This document shows positions 55,059 to 63,266 of a DNA stretch of 64,000 nucleotides, piece by piece; the stretch's first letter is position 1; every line of letters starts with the position of its first letter. This DNA is from Streptomyces sp. ALI-76-A. GTDB lineage: Bacteria > Actinomycetota > Actinomycetes > Streptomycetales > Streptomycetaceae. Location of the stretch: contig NZ_JASVWB010000002.1 in NCBI RefSeq assembly GCF_030287445.1, positions 3,720,001 through 3,784,000 of the forward strand, written 5' to 3'. A program made the translations under genes and the position numbers. The notes under the pieces were generated by a model. That model had not been told where the DNA came from and ran no database searches. It saw only the letters and a list, made by a program, of their open reading frames with translations.

Positions 55059-55805
55059 CTACCGGATCTCCAGGATCTTCTCGCGCATCGCGTACACGAC
55101 GGCCTCCATCCGGGAGTGCAATTGCAGCTTCTCCAGGATGTTGCGCACGTGGTTCTTCACCGTGTTCTCGGAGATGAAGAGTTCCTTGGCGATGTCCCGG
55201 TTGTTCATTCCCGTGGCGACGAGTTTGAGGACTTCCAGTTCCCGGTCGGTGAGGCGAGGCGCGGGCACAAGTCGGCGCTCGTCGGTCCGCTGGATCATCG
55301 ACTTGAACTCGGTGAGCAGTTTCGACGCCATGGACGGGCTGATCTGCGACTGTCCGTCGGCCACCGCGCGAATGGCGGTCGCCACCTCGTCCGTGGAGAT
55401 CTCCTTGAGGAGATATCCGGTCGCGCCCGCCTTGATCGCGTCGTAGAGGTCGGCCTCCTCGTCGCTGATCGTCAGCATGATGATCTTCGCGCTGGGGGCG
55501 ACCTCCTTGATGGAGGTGCACGCCTCGATACCGCCCCGCTTGGGCATCCGTACGTCCATCAGCACGATGTCCGGCAGCAGGTCGGCGGCCTTGTCGACGG
55601 CCTCCGCGCCGTCACCGGCCTCGCCGACGACCTGGATGTCCTCCTCGGCGGCGAGCACGATCTCCAGCCCACGGCGGAAGAGGGCGTGGTCGTCCACGAC
55701 CAGGACACGGATCGGCTCCTTGCGTGCAGATCCCGCGTCCGGGCCCATGCCGACGGCGCCGTCGCCGGCGTTCTCGTCCTGCATCGGTCCGAAGCTGTCC
55801 GCCAT
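55059..55805 (-). CDS. NarL/LuxR-type response regulator (orphan)
   Basis: A 248-residue regulator starting at ATG 55805 behind GGGGGAGGA. An extra 30-residue acidic leader precedes the receiver domain, which has VVDDH, phosphoacceptor Asp84 (VLMDVRMP) and LLKE. The LuxR helix-turn-helix is at about 183-235 (LTDRELEVLKLVATGMNNRDIA). No kinase gene is adjacent. Its upstream region separates it from hpf, and similar orphan regulators at this position are widespread in Streptomyces. Target genes unknown. Confidence 0.92.
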   Translation of the reverse strand: MADSFGPMQDENAGDGAVGMGPDAGSARKEPIRVLVVDDHALFRRGLEIVLAAEEDIQVVGEAGDGAEAVDKAADLLPDIVLMDVRMPKRGGIEACTSIKEVAPSAKIIMLTISDEEADLYDAIKAGATGYLLKEISTDEVATAIRAVADGQSQISPSMASKLLTEFKSMIQRTDERRLVPAPRLTDRELEVLKLVATGMNNRDIAKELFISENTVKNHVRNILEKLQLHSRMEAVVYAMREKILEIR

Positions 55806-56010
55806 CGTTCCTCCCCCTGAAGGCTGTGGCCTGTGGTTCTGTGCCATCGCCAACCCAAGGCAACGGCCCAGCGGTTGGGCCGGTGCGGCCATGATTCCAT
55901 GCCCGGACGACACTGAGGTGACAGAGCGGGGCGTGAAGTGGTCGCACACCGATGCCCCTGGGGGCGCACGCGCGCACCAGGGGCACCGGCTCAGCTTGTC
56001 CGCCGGGCGG

Positions 56011-56703
56011 TCAGCCGCCCAGCGTGTCACCCGCCGCCGGGGGTTGCGCCTGGGTCACCATCGGGTCCGTGCTGAGGTGGATGACGCCGTAGTCGTAGGC
56101 GTGTCGCCGGTAGACGACACTCGGCTCCTTGGTCTCGGAGTCGATGAACAGGTAGAAGTCGTGCCCGACCAGCTCCATCTCGTAGAGAGCCTGGTCGAGG
56201 GTCATCGGAGAGGCGACGTGGGTCTTCTCACGGACGACAAGGGGGCCGTCACCCTTGATCTCCAGCGAGCCGATCTTCTTGGTGGGCACCCCGTCCGACT
56301 CCTCGTCGTGGACGGCGTGACCGTTCACGTCGAGCGTCGCCGCGTCCGGGACGTGGTCGGGGACCTCGGCGGCCGTGAGCCGCCGTGCGCCCCGGCGGGT
56401 GTGGCGCTTGTCATGCTCCTTGCGCAGCCGGGCGTCCAGCTTCTCCGCCGCCAGGTCGAGTGCCGCGTACGGGTCGCTGGCCGCCGCCTCCGCCCGGATG
56501 ACCGGACCGCGGGAGCGGAGCGTGATCTCCACTCGGTCACAGCGGTCGGCTTGTCGGGGGTTGGGCTCCTTGGACACCTCCACGTCGAGGCTGATCACCT
56601 TGCCGTCGAGCTTCTGGATCTTCTCCAGCTTCAGCTTCTCGGCCACGTGCTTGCGGAACCGCTCGGGCACCTCGGTCTTGCGGCCCTTGACGACGATGTC
56701 CAC
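56011..56703 (-). CDS. hpf: Long-form ribosome hibernation promoting factor
   Basis: A 230-residue protein. The N-terminal domain (1-105: VDIVVKGRKTEVPERFRKHV, then SLDVEVSKEPNP) binds the 30S decoding region. A charged linker leads to the C-terminal domain (about 168-225: MTLDQALYEMELVGHDFYLF) that dimerises two 30S subunits into 100S ribosomes. The start is GTG 56703 with GGAG upstream. A perfect hairpin lies in the leader. It is transcribed toward the orphan regulator gene; comF lies upstream. Such genes are usually stress or stationary-phase induced. Confidence 0.93.
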   Translation of the reverse strand: MDIVVKGRKTEVPERFRKHVAEKLKLEKIQKLDGKVISLDVEVSKEPNPRQADRCDRVEITLRSRGPVIRAEAAASDPYAALDLAAEKLDARLRKEHDKRHTRRGARRLTAAEVPDHVPDAATLDVNGHAVHDEESDGVPTKKIGSLEIKGDGPLVVREKTHVASPMTLDQALYEMELVGHDFYLFIDSETKEPSVVYRRHAYDYGVIHLSTDPMVTQAQPPAAGDTLGG

Positions 56704-57011
56704 GCAGAACTCCGTTCCCGGATCGCTCCGCCTCGCTGCGGAGCATCTCCCTTTTGCACCAGGCTCCGGTGAGTCCCGGAACCTCGGACTCGGTGACGCC
56801 CACCTCCCCCGCAGGCAAGATGTCCACTCCACCGGTGCGGGTGATGATGAAAAATCCCGCAGCACAGCATTCGATAAGAGAGGTGTGGCCTGGGCCTTTC
56901 TCTCACAACCGAACATATCTCGCCCGGACGGATGTCGTCACCCTCTACTACGACCTACCTCCGTTCAGGTGAATTGGACCTCTCATTACCTGCAACGATG
57001 CAAGTTTCCCG
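56704..57011. other. Leader and promoter region of hpf
   Basis: No gene. Bases 56725-56744 form the hairpin listed separately. The stretch 56860-56960 is comparatively AT-rich and probably holds the hpf promoter (minus strand); I could not assign a sigma-factor class. Confidence 0.5.
56725..56744 (-). promoter_or_regulatory. Hairpin in the hpf 5' leader
   Basis: GCTCCGC (56725-56731) and GCGGAGC (56738-56744) form a perfect 7-bp stem with a 6-base loop, about 20 bases upstream of the hpf start codon. It could influence translation or RNA stability. Confidence 0.5.
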
Positions 57012-58316
57012 TCAGTTCCGGTTTATTTCGAAAGAATCTGGCGTGGCTGCGACCACGGCCGCGCAGAACACGCCACGGACAGCGCCGCCGCCCGCCGTTC
57101 CGGGCCGGCCGGGCACCCACCCCGTCTCCTCCTCCATCACCCGGGGCGTCCGTCCCTCTCTGCGTTCCCGACTTCCTGCCCCGTACACGGCCGTGCTCAA
57201 CCCCCGACATTCCTCCACTCCACCATCCGCCCGGCAGACACCCACCTTCCCCACACCGCCCCCGCAATCCCCGGCCTCCGCTCCACCGGCAGCCCGGCCA
57301 CACCCACCCGTGCCCCGCCCACGCTCTGCGCCACCGCGGGAGGCGGCTGCCCACTCACGCCCCGGACCACCGTCGTACAGCCCTGTTCCCGCCGCCCCAT
57401 CCACTCCCCCACGGCTCCTCGAGGCCGACTCCCCCGCACCCACCCCGCCGCCGTACGTCACCGCCCCGCCCGCGACCCCTGCCTCCGTCTCCCCCACCGA
57501 CGCCACCCACACGGCACGTACCGCACGCGCCGCCTCCGCCAAGGACGCCCCGGTGGTCATCAGGTCGTCGACGAGCACCACCGGGCCACCGGCCAGCAGT
57601 CGCTCCCCGCCCGGCACCACCACCAGCGCGCCCGCGAGATTCTCCAGCCGCTGCCGGGAGTTGAGCCCCGTCTGGTCGGCCACCTCCCGCCGCTGCCGCA
57701 GCACGGCGGCCACCCGCGCCGGTGTCCCGGCCCGCCGCAACGCACGGGCCGCCGCGAGCGCGATCCGCCGCGCCGGATCATGCCCCCGCGCCCGGACCGT
57801 CCTCCGCGCGGACGGCACGGGAACAAGCACCACGGCCCCGCCGCCCCACACCGTCCCGCCGCCCCGCGCCGCCTCGTAAAGCGCGCCCTCCGACCGCTCG
57901 CCACACCCACCACCGCCGATCCCCGTCCCCACCTCCGGCACTCCATCCCGCGCATCCCATCCGACCCGTCCGTCGGCTGCCCGCAAACCCGCCCGTCCAC
58001 CGACGTCGCCCCCCGCGCCGACCTCCCGCACTCCCGCCCACACGGCACCCGCGAGCGCCGTGCCGAGCGGTGCCGCGAGGGCCAGCGCACCTCGTTCCTT
58101 GTGGGCCAGCAACGCCGCCCGCACCTCGTCCGCGTACCGTGCCGCCGCGTGCACGACCGGCAGACCCGGTGGTTCCGGCACCGGTCGCACCCGACTCGGT
58201 GCGGCCCCGCTCAGAACCGCACGGCACCCCGGACAGAGCACCGTGCGTGGCCGCCCGCAGCCTCCGCACTCGGTCGGCAGCACCAGGTCGGTGAGGTCCT
58301 GCCACCACCCCCGCAT
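57012..58316 (-). CDS. comF: ComF-family phosphoribosyltransferase-like protein with low-complexity insertions
   Basis: A 434-residue ComF-like protein, nearly twice the usual length. A zinc finger (Cys17, 20, 28, 31) is followed by the PRTase fold, with the phosphoribosyl loop VVLVDDLMTTGASL at 246-259. The family's usual ending VVAATPDSFEINRN is at 421-434. It is separated from the PRTase loop by about 150 residues of Gly/Arg/Ala-rich sequence (about 270-415), and a second, shorter insertion is at about 98-155. The frame is unbroken. Two DnaA boxes lie just upstream. Role in Streptomyces unknown. Confidence 0.75.
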   Translation of the reverse strand: MRGWWQDLTDLVLPTECGGCGRPRTVLCPGCRAVLSGAAPSRVRPVPEPPGLPVVHAAARYADEVRAALLAHKERGALALAAPLGTALAGAVWAGVREVGAGGDVGGRAGLRAADGRVGWDARDGVPEVGTGIGGGGCGERSEGALYEAARGGGTVWGGGAVVLVPVPSARRTVRARGHDPARRIALAAARALRRAGTPARVAAVLRQRREVADQTGLNSRQRLENLAGALVVVPGGERLLAGGPVVLVDDLMTTGASLAEAARAVRAVWVASVGETEAGVAGGAVTYGGGVGAGESASRSRGGVDGAAGTGLYDGGPGREWAAASRGGAERGRGTGGCGRAAGGAEAGDCGGGVGKVGVCRADGGVEECRGLSTAVYGAGSRERREGRTPRVMEEETGWVPGRPGTAGGGAVRGVFCAAVVAATPDSFEINRN

Positions 58317-58356
58317 GTCCACCACTGTGCCCGTGCCGACGCGTCCCGGCCACCCC

Positions 58357-58365
58357 TGTGGACAA
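58357..58365 (-). promoter_or_regulatory. DnaA box 1
   Basis: TGTGGACAA on the plus strand (TTGTCCACA on the minus strand) is an exact match to the Streptomyces DnaA-box consensus, 41 bases upstream of the comF start. Confidence 0.75.
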
Positions 58366-58370
58366 CCGCC

Positions 58371-58379
58371 TGTGGACAA
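58371..58379 (-). promoter_or_regulatory. DnaA box 2
   Basis: A second exact TTGTCCACA on the minus strand, 14 bases from the first in the same orientation. Confidence 0.75.
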
Positions 58380-58628
58380 CTCCGGCCTGTGCCATGGACA
58401 GCGGTTGACGCGCCCTCACCAGCACAGACGCACGGCCTCACGCAGCGGAAACGGCCGCCCCCACCGGAGCCGTACCCCGGCGAAAACGGCCGCTCGTCCC
58501 ACCGGTCGCCAACTCACCGGTCGCCCAACTCACCAGTCGCCCTGTCACCGGTCACCCACGCGACCGGTCACCGACTCACCGGCCGATCCGGTGCACCGGC
58601 TGATCCGCGTCACGCCGACCGACCCGGC

Positions 58629-60461
58629 TCACCCCGGATAGACGGGCGCCGTCCCCTCCGTGTCGACCTTCTGCCACTGCGCCCCGGACGGCAGCCGCAC
58701 GATCCCGTCCTCCGAGTACGCCACCAACGGCATCTGGTCGTCCTCGGACGCGGCGATCTCCTTCACCCCCGTCAGCGCCGCCGGCGGCGGTCCCTCCGGC
58801 GTGGAGCCGTCGACCTGGACGTACCGCATCTGCTGCACGCCGCCCTGCTCGCGCCCGACCACCACGAGCCGGCTGTCCCCAGCCCACGACATGGCCGTGA
58901 CCTCCTCCAACTCCGGAGTGGCGAACCGCAGTTCCTGGACCGATACGGACGGCTCTCCACTCGTCCGCTCGCCGCGCTCGATCCGCCCGATGAACAGCGA
59001 CTGCCGGCCGTCCTTCTCCACCACGAGCGCGATCCGCACCCCGTCGGCGGCCACCCGGACGTCCTTGATACGCCCGTCCAGTCCCGGAGCGTCCACCTTC
59101 AGCGGCTCACCCGCGCCGTCCTCCAGCACCAGCAGCCGCGCGTTGCCCGGATCGCGGTCCGCCACCCACAGGTCGCCCTCCGCGTCCCAGCTCGGCGTGG
59201 TCAGCCGGTCGTCGGCCTTCGCACCCCCGCTGAGGAGCACGGGCTCCCCGAGCGACCCACCCGACGCCAGCGACCCGACGTACAGCGCCTTGCCGTCGAT
59301 GCCGACGCCGGCCGCCCTGTGCTCGTCGCGCGACACCGCCACCGACTGCAGTTGCTTGCCGCCCTCGCCCAGCGCCCCCGGCACCGCGTCGGGGTCCGTA
59401 CCGTCGCTGTCGGCCGGTATCCGCACCAGCCGGTGCTTGCCGTCGACGAAGTACAGGTAGCCGGGATGGCGCACCGAACCCCTCGCGGCGACCGCGTCGG
59501 CCCCGCCCTCGGTCAGCGCGCACAGCTGCTCGCCGCCCGCCTCCAGCGCGACCTCGTCCACCGCCGGCGTGAGGTTCTTCAGGGTGAACAGGATCTGGGC
59601 CGCCATCTCGCCGCACACGGTCTCACCGACCCGGGCGGCCCTGTCGTTCAGCGGCACGGTCAGCCTGCTCTGGTCGTCGGGCGTCAGCGTGGTGACGCCC
59701 TTCCGCAGCTCCGTCCCGGTCGGGAAGCTCGACCTGACGACCGGCCCGAGCCACGCCGTGGGCCCGCTGAACAGGGACCGCACCATGTTCGTCATCGGAT
59801 CCACCCGCTTGCGCACGTACACCGGATCGGCGACCGCCACGGTCTGCGGGGGCGTCCCCCCGGTCGTGTGCGAGGCGAAGTAGTACTTGTCGACGGAGAC
59901 GTAGTTGCGCTGGAAGTCCGACTTGCCCATGACGACGCCCTGCGGCAGCCCGTCGATGCGCCACTGTTCGGTCTTCCGGTCCCGCACCAGGTGCACCGCC
60001 TGCGCGTAGTCCCCGCCGGTGGGCACGTACGACTGCTGCGCGTCCACGGTGGCGACCCTGGTGCCGGTCAGCGTGAACAGGAAGTCGTCCGTCTCCTCCC
60101 GGCCGACATCCGGCTCGACCTCGATGCCCGGCCCTTCGGCGAGCACCGTGGTGGACCGCTCCGGCTCCCAGGTCTTGGCGGCTTCGGCGGTCAGATACTT
60201 GCGGGCCGTCTCGTAGTGCGGATCATCACTGGTCAGCGCCTCCAGGAAACCCTGCACGATCGCGTTGGGCCGCGCGTCCTCCTGAGGCGGCATGGCGAAG
60301 ACCCGCACCTGCGTGTCCTGGCGTGGCGTGGACTCGACGCCCCGCAGATCGCCGCTGTCCGGCATCGAGGCGCACCCCGCCAGCAGGACGACGCCACAGG
60401 CGGCGTACGCCATCACGCGCCCCGGTCCGCGCCGGGCGCCTCCCTCGCGGTCATCGCCCAC
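58629..60461 (-). CDS. lpqB: MtrAB-associated lipoprotein LpqB
   Basis: A 610-residue lipoprotein starting at GTG 60461 behind GGGGAGG, overlapping the end of mtrB by 11 bases. The lipobox VVLLAGC near residue 30 gives a lipidated cysteine. Residues about 60-330 are the GerMN-containing sensor-like part, and 340-605 form a beta-propeller-like region. In other actinobacteria it interacts with the sensor kinase MtrB and modulates MtrA signalling during growth and development. It is a lineage marker of this operon. Confidence 0.95.
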   Translation of the reverse strand: MGDDREGGARRGPGRVMAYAACGVVLLAGCASMPDSGDLRGVESTPRQDTQVRVFAMPPQEDARPNAIVQGFLEALTSDDPHYETARKYLTAEAAKTWEPERSTTVLAEGPGIEVEPDVGREETDDFLFTLTGTRVATVDAQQSYVPTGGDYAQAVHLVRDRKTEQWRIDGLPQGVVMGKSDFQRNYVSVDKYYFASHTTGGTPPQTVAVADPVYVRKRVDPMTNMVRSLFSGPTAWLGPVVRSSFPTGTELRKGVTTLTPDDQSRLTVPLNDRAARVGETVCGEMAAQILFTLKNLTPAVDEVALEAGGEQLCALTEGGADAVAARGSVRHPGYLYFVDGKHRLVRIPADSDGTDPDAVPGALGEGGKQLQSVAVSRDEHRAAGVGIDGKALYVGSLASGGSLGEPVLLSGGAKADDRLTTPSWDAEGDLWVADRDPGNARLLVLEDGAGEPLKVDAPGLDGRIKDVRVAADGVRIALVVEKDGRQSLFIGRIERGERTSGEPSVSVQELRFATPELEEVTAMSWAGDSRLVVVGREQGGVQQMRYVQVDGSTPEGPPPAALTGVKEIAASEDDQMPLVAYSEDGIVRLPSGAQWQKVDTEGTAPVYPG

Positions 60462-62571
60462 GAAATGCCTCCCCTTGCTCGTACGACTCCGCCGACGCGG
60501 CCTCAGCGGAGGCCGCCGACGGGTTCTCCGGCCCGGTGTCCGGGCCGCTTCCGGTCCCGTCCCGGGGCCCGTCACCGACGGGCGTCTCGGGACGGCGCAC
60601 ACCCGAAGCCCCCGAGCCCGGCCGGGGCACCACGCGCGCGCCGCTGCCGGGCAGTGCCGTCGGATCGGCCATGGGCGCCATGGTGGCCAGGCGCGGCGCG
60701 ATCGGGTCCCGCGACGGCGTCCGGTCGCCCGTCGACTGGGCGGGCACGGTGGCCTTCTTGTCCCCGCCCCCGCGCGGCAGCCCGGCGTCGCGGAGCCCGC
60801 GATTGCGGCGCGAGTCCTTGGGTTCGAGCGGTATCGGGGAGCCTCGCAGCGGCTCGTCCGCGGTGCGCGGCAGCGTCAGCCGGAACTGCGAACCGCCACC
60901 CGGCTCGCCCCACGCCTGCAGCCAGCCCCCGTGCAGCCGGGCGTCCTCCAGGGCGATGGACAGCCCCAGGCCCGTACCGCCGGTGGTACGCGCGCGTGCC
61001 GGGTCGGCCCGCCAGAAGCGGCTGAAGACGCGGGTCGCCTCGCCGGGCTTGAGCCCGACCCCGTAGTCACGCACCGCGACCGCGACCGCCCCGCCCGCCG
61101 CGGCGAGCTTGACGATGACGTCCTTGCCCTCGCCGTGCTCCACGGCGTTGACGACCAGGTTGCGCAGCACCCGCTCCACCCGCCGGGCGTCCGCCTCGGC
61201 GACGACGGGCTGCTGGTCGCCGACCACCCGCACCGTCGTCCCCTTGCGCTCGGCGAGCGGTTCGGCCCCGCTGACGACCCGCCGTACGACCTCCCTGAGG
61301 TCGATCGGTTCGGCCTCCAGGGCCGCGGCGCCCGCGTCGAAGCGGCTGATCTCCAGCAGGTCCGCGAGGAGCGTCTCGAACCGGTCCAGCTGGTCGGCGA
61401 GCAGTTCGGCCGACCGTGCGGTCACCGGGTCGAAGTCCACGCGCGCGTCGTGGATGACGTCGGCCGCCATCCGCACGGTGGTCAGGGGCGTGCGCAGCTC
61501 GTGCGACACGTCCGACACGAACCGCCGCTGCATCCGCGACAGGTCCTCCAGCTGCTGGATCTTGAGCTGGAGGTTCTGCGCCATCTTGTTGAAGGCCTCA
61601 CCCAGCCGGGCGATGTCGTCCTCGCCGGTGACCTTCATCCGTTCCTGCAGGCGCCCCGCGGACAGCCGCTCGGCGATCCCGGCCGCCATCCGCACCGGGG
61701 TGACGACCTGCCGCACCACCAGCCAGGCGATGGCCCCGAGGAGTACGACGACGAAGAGACCGGCCGTCGCGAGGGTCCCCTTGACCAGGCTGAGCGACTT
61801 CTCCTCCTGGGTGAGCGGGAAGAGGTAGTACAGCTGGTACGGGTCGCCGTTCGGGTCGTTGACCTGCTTGCCGATGACGAGGGCCGGCTGGGACGCCTTG
61901 CCGGATGACGTGTCGTAGGTGATCCGCGTGTAGCTCTGCGCCGCCGCCGTACTGCCGTCGACGCGCTCACGCAGGTCCTCGGGCACGCTCGCCGCCCAGT
62001 CGACGTCACCGGAGGCGCGGGGCCCGCGCCCGCCGCCGCTGTCGTCGCCCGCGGCGGGGAGCGTCACCACGTCGAACGCGCCTTGGCCGCCGCTGGCGAG
62101 CGACTCCACCAGTTCGCTCATCCACTGGATGACGTTCTGCTCGGTCCGGTCGTCCACCGGGGCGCGGTCGTCCCCGGTGCCGGCCCCCGCCTCGTCGGAC
62201 TTCTGCTTGGCCACCGCGAACCCGCCGGTGGCCTGGCTCTGCGAGGCCTTCACCTTGGCGTCCAGCAGGCCGTTGCGGACCTGCCCGATCACCACGAACC
62301 CGAGCAGCAGTACGACGCCCAGCGACATCAGCAGCGTCGTGACGACGACCTTGAGCTGGATGTTGCGCCGCCACAGCCGCATGACGGGCAGCAGCGGCCG
62401 GCGCACCCAGCGCATGAACAGACGCAGGACCGGGCTGCCCTGGACTCCGCCCTGCAGCAACCCGCCCTCGAAGAAGCGCCCCCAGCGGGAGCCTGCCGTC
62501 TTCCGGCCGACAGGCCGCTCCGCGTGAGCCCCGGTCCGCCCGGGCGACGAAGCGGCACTGTCCTCGGACAT
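60451..62571 (-). CDS. mtrB: Sensor histidine kinase MtrB
   Basis: A 706-residue kinase starting at ATG 62571, one base after the mtrA stop. Helices at about 73-97 and 266-288 bracket an outer sensor loop. HAMP follows, then the dimerisation domain with phosphoacceptor His357 (DVSHELRTPL) and the ATPase domain (NLVVNAVEH, GTGLGLSIA). The last 125 residues are a disordered Pro/Ser/Gly tail. It phosphorylates MtrA; LpqB is encoded next. Confidence 0.96.
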   Translation of the reverse strand: MSEDSAASSPGRTGAHAERPVGRKTAGSRWGRFFEGGLLQGGVQGSPVLRLFMRWVRRPLLPVMRLWRRNIQLKVVVTTLLMSLGVVLLLGFVVIGQVRNGLLDAKVKASQSQATGGFAVAKQKSDEAGAGTGDDRAPVDDRTEQNVIQWMSELVESLASGGQGAFDVVTLPAAGDDSGGGRGPRASGDVDWAASVPEDLRERVDGSTAAAQSYTRITYDTSSGKASQPALVIGKQVNDPNGDPYQLYYLFPLTQEEKSLSLVKGTLATAGLFVVVLLGAIAWLVVRQVVTPVRMAAGIAERLSAGRLQERMKVTGEDDIARLGEAFNKMAQNLQLKIQQLEDLSRMQRRFVSDVSHELRTPLTTVRMAADVIHDARVDFDPVTARSAELLADQLDRFETLLADLLEISRFDAGAAALEAEPIDLREVVRRVVSGAEPLAERKGTTVRVVGDQQPVVAEADARRVERVLRNLVVNAVEHGEGKDVIVKLAAAGGAVAVAVRDYGVGLKPGEATRVFSRFWRADPARARTTGGTGLGLSIALEDARLHGGWLQAWGEPGGGSQFRLTLPRTADEPLRGSPIPLEPKDSRRNRGLRDAGLPRGGGDKKATVPAQSTGDRTPSRDPIAPRLATMAPMADPTALPGSGARVVPRPGSGASGVRRPETPVGDGPRDGTGSGPDTGPENPSAASAEAASAESYEQGEAFRGR

Positions 62572-62572
62572 G

Positions 62573-63262
62573 TCAGCTGGGCCCTGCCTTGTATCCCACA
62601 CCACGGACGGTCACCACGATCTCCGGCCGCTCCGGGTCCTTCTCGACCTTGGAGCGCAGCCGCTGCACATGCACGTTCACCAGCCGGGTGTCGGCCGCGT
62701 GCCGGTAGCCCCACACCTGCTCGAGAAGCACCTCCCGGGTGAACACCTGCCACGGCTTGCGGGCCAGCGCGACCAGCAGATCGAACTCCAGCGGAGTCAG
62801 CGCGATCGACTGCCCCTCCCGCTTCACGGAGTGACCGGCCACGTCGATGACCAGATCGCCGATGGCGAGCTGCTCGGGCGCCGGTTCCTCGGACCTCCGC
62901 AGCCGCGCCCGGATCCGGGCCACCAGCTCCTTCGGCTTGAACGGCTTCACGATGTAGTCGTCAGCACCCGATTCCAGGCCCACCACGACATCGACGGTGT
63001 CGCTCTTGGCCGTGAGCATCACGATCGGCACCCCGGACTCCGCCCTGATCAGGCGGCACACCTCGATACCGTCCCGGCCCGGCAGCATCAGATCGAGCAG
63101 CACGAGGTCGGGCTTGGACTCACGGAAAGCGGCCAGCGCCTTGTCGCCGTCGGCTACAAAAGACGGCTCAAAACCTTCACCACGCAGCACAATGCCGAGC
63201 ATCTCGGCCAGTGCGGTGTCGTCGTCGACGACAAGGACTCGTCCCTTCATAAACGACATCAT
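62573..63262 (-). CDS. mtrA: Response regulator MtrA
   Basis: A 229-residue OmpR-type regulator. The acidic cluster is VVDDD, phosphoacceptor is Asp57 (VLLDLMLP), the lysine is in VKPFKPKE, and the C-terminal winged helix contains LTPLEFDLL, VWGYRHAADTRLVNVHV and TVRGVGY. It controls development, osmotic response and antibiotic genes in Streptomyces. ATG 63262 is used; ATG 63250 (MKGRVLVV) is an alternative. A 10-bp direct repeat upstream may be its own binding site. Confidence 0.96.
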   Translation of the reverse strand: MMSFMKGRVLVVDDDTALAEMLGIVLRGEGFEPSFVADGDKALAAFRESKPDLVLLDLMLPGRDGIEVCRLIRAESGVPIVMLTAKSDTVDVVVGLESGADDYIVKPFKPKELVARIRARLRRSEEPAPEQLAIGDLVIDVAGHSVKREGQSIALTPLEFDLLVALARKPWQVFTREVLLEQVWGYRHAADTRLVNVHVQRLRSKVEKDPERPEIVVTVRGVGYKAGPS

Positions 63263-63266
63263 CCCA

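Larger units (their letters stand above)
58317..58628. other. Spacer between lpqB and comF with DnaA boxes and short repeats
   Basis: No gene. Two DnaA boxes are at 58357-58379. Bases 58498-58610 are a run of imperfect CACCGGTCGCC-type repeats of 16-18 bases. Confidence 0.6.

Noticed and set aside
58357..58379. DnaA boxes considered as a chromosomal or plasmid origin
   Set aside because: Only two boxes, no AT-rich unwinding element and no dnaA or dnaN genes in the window.
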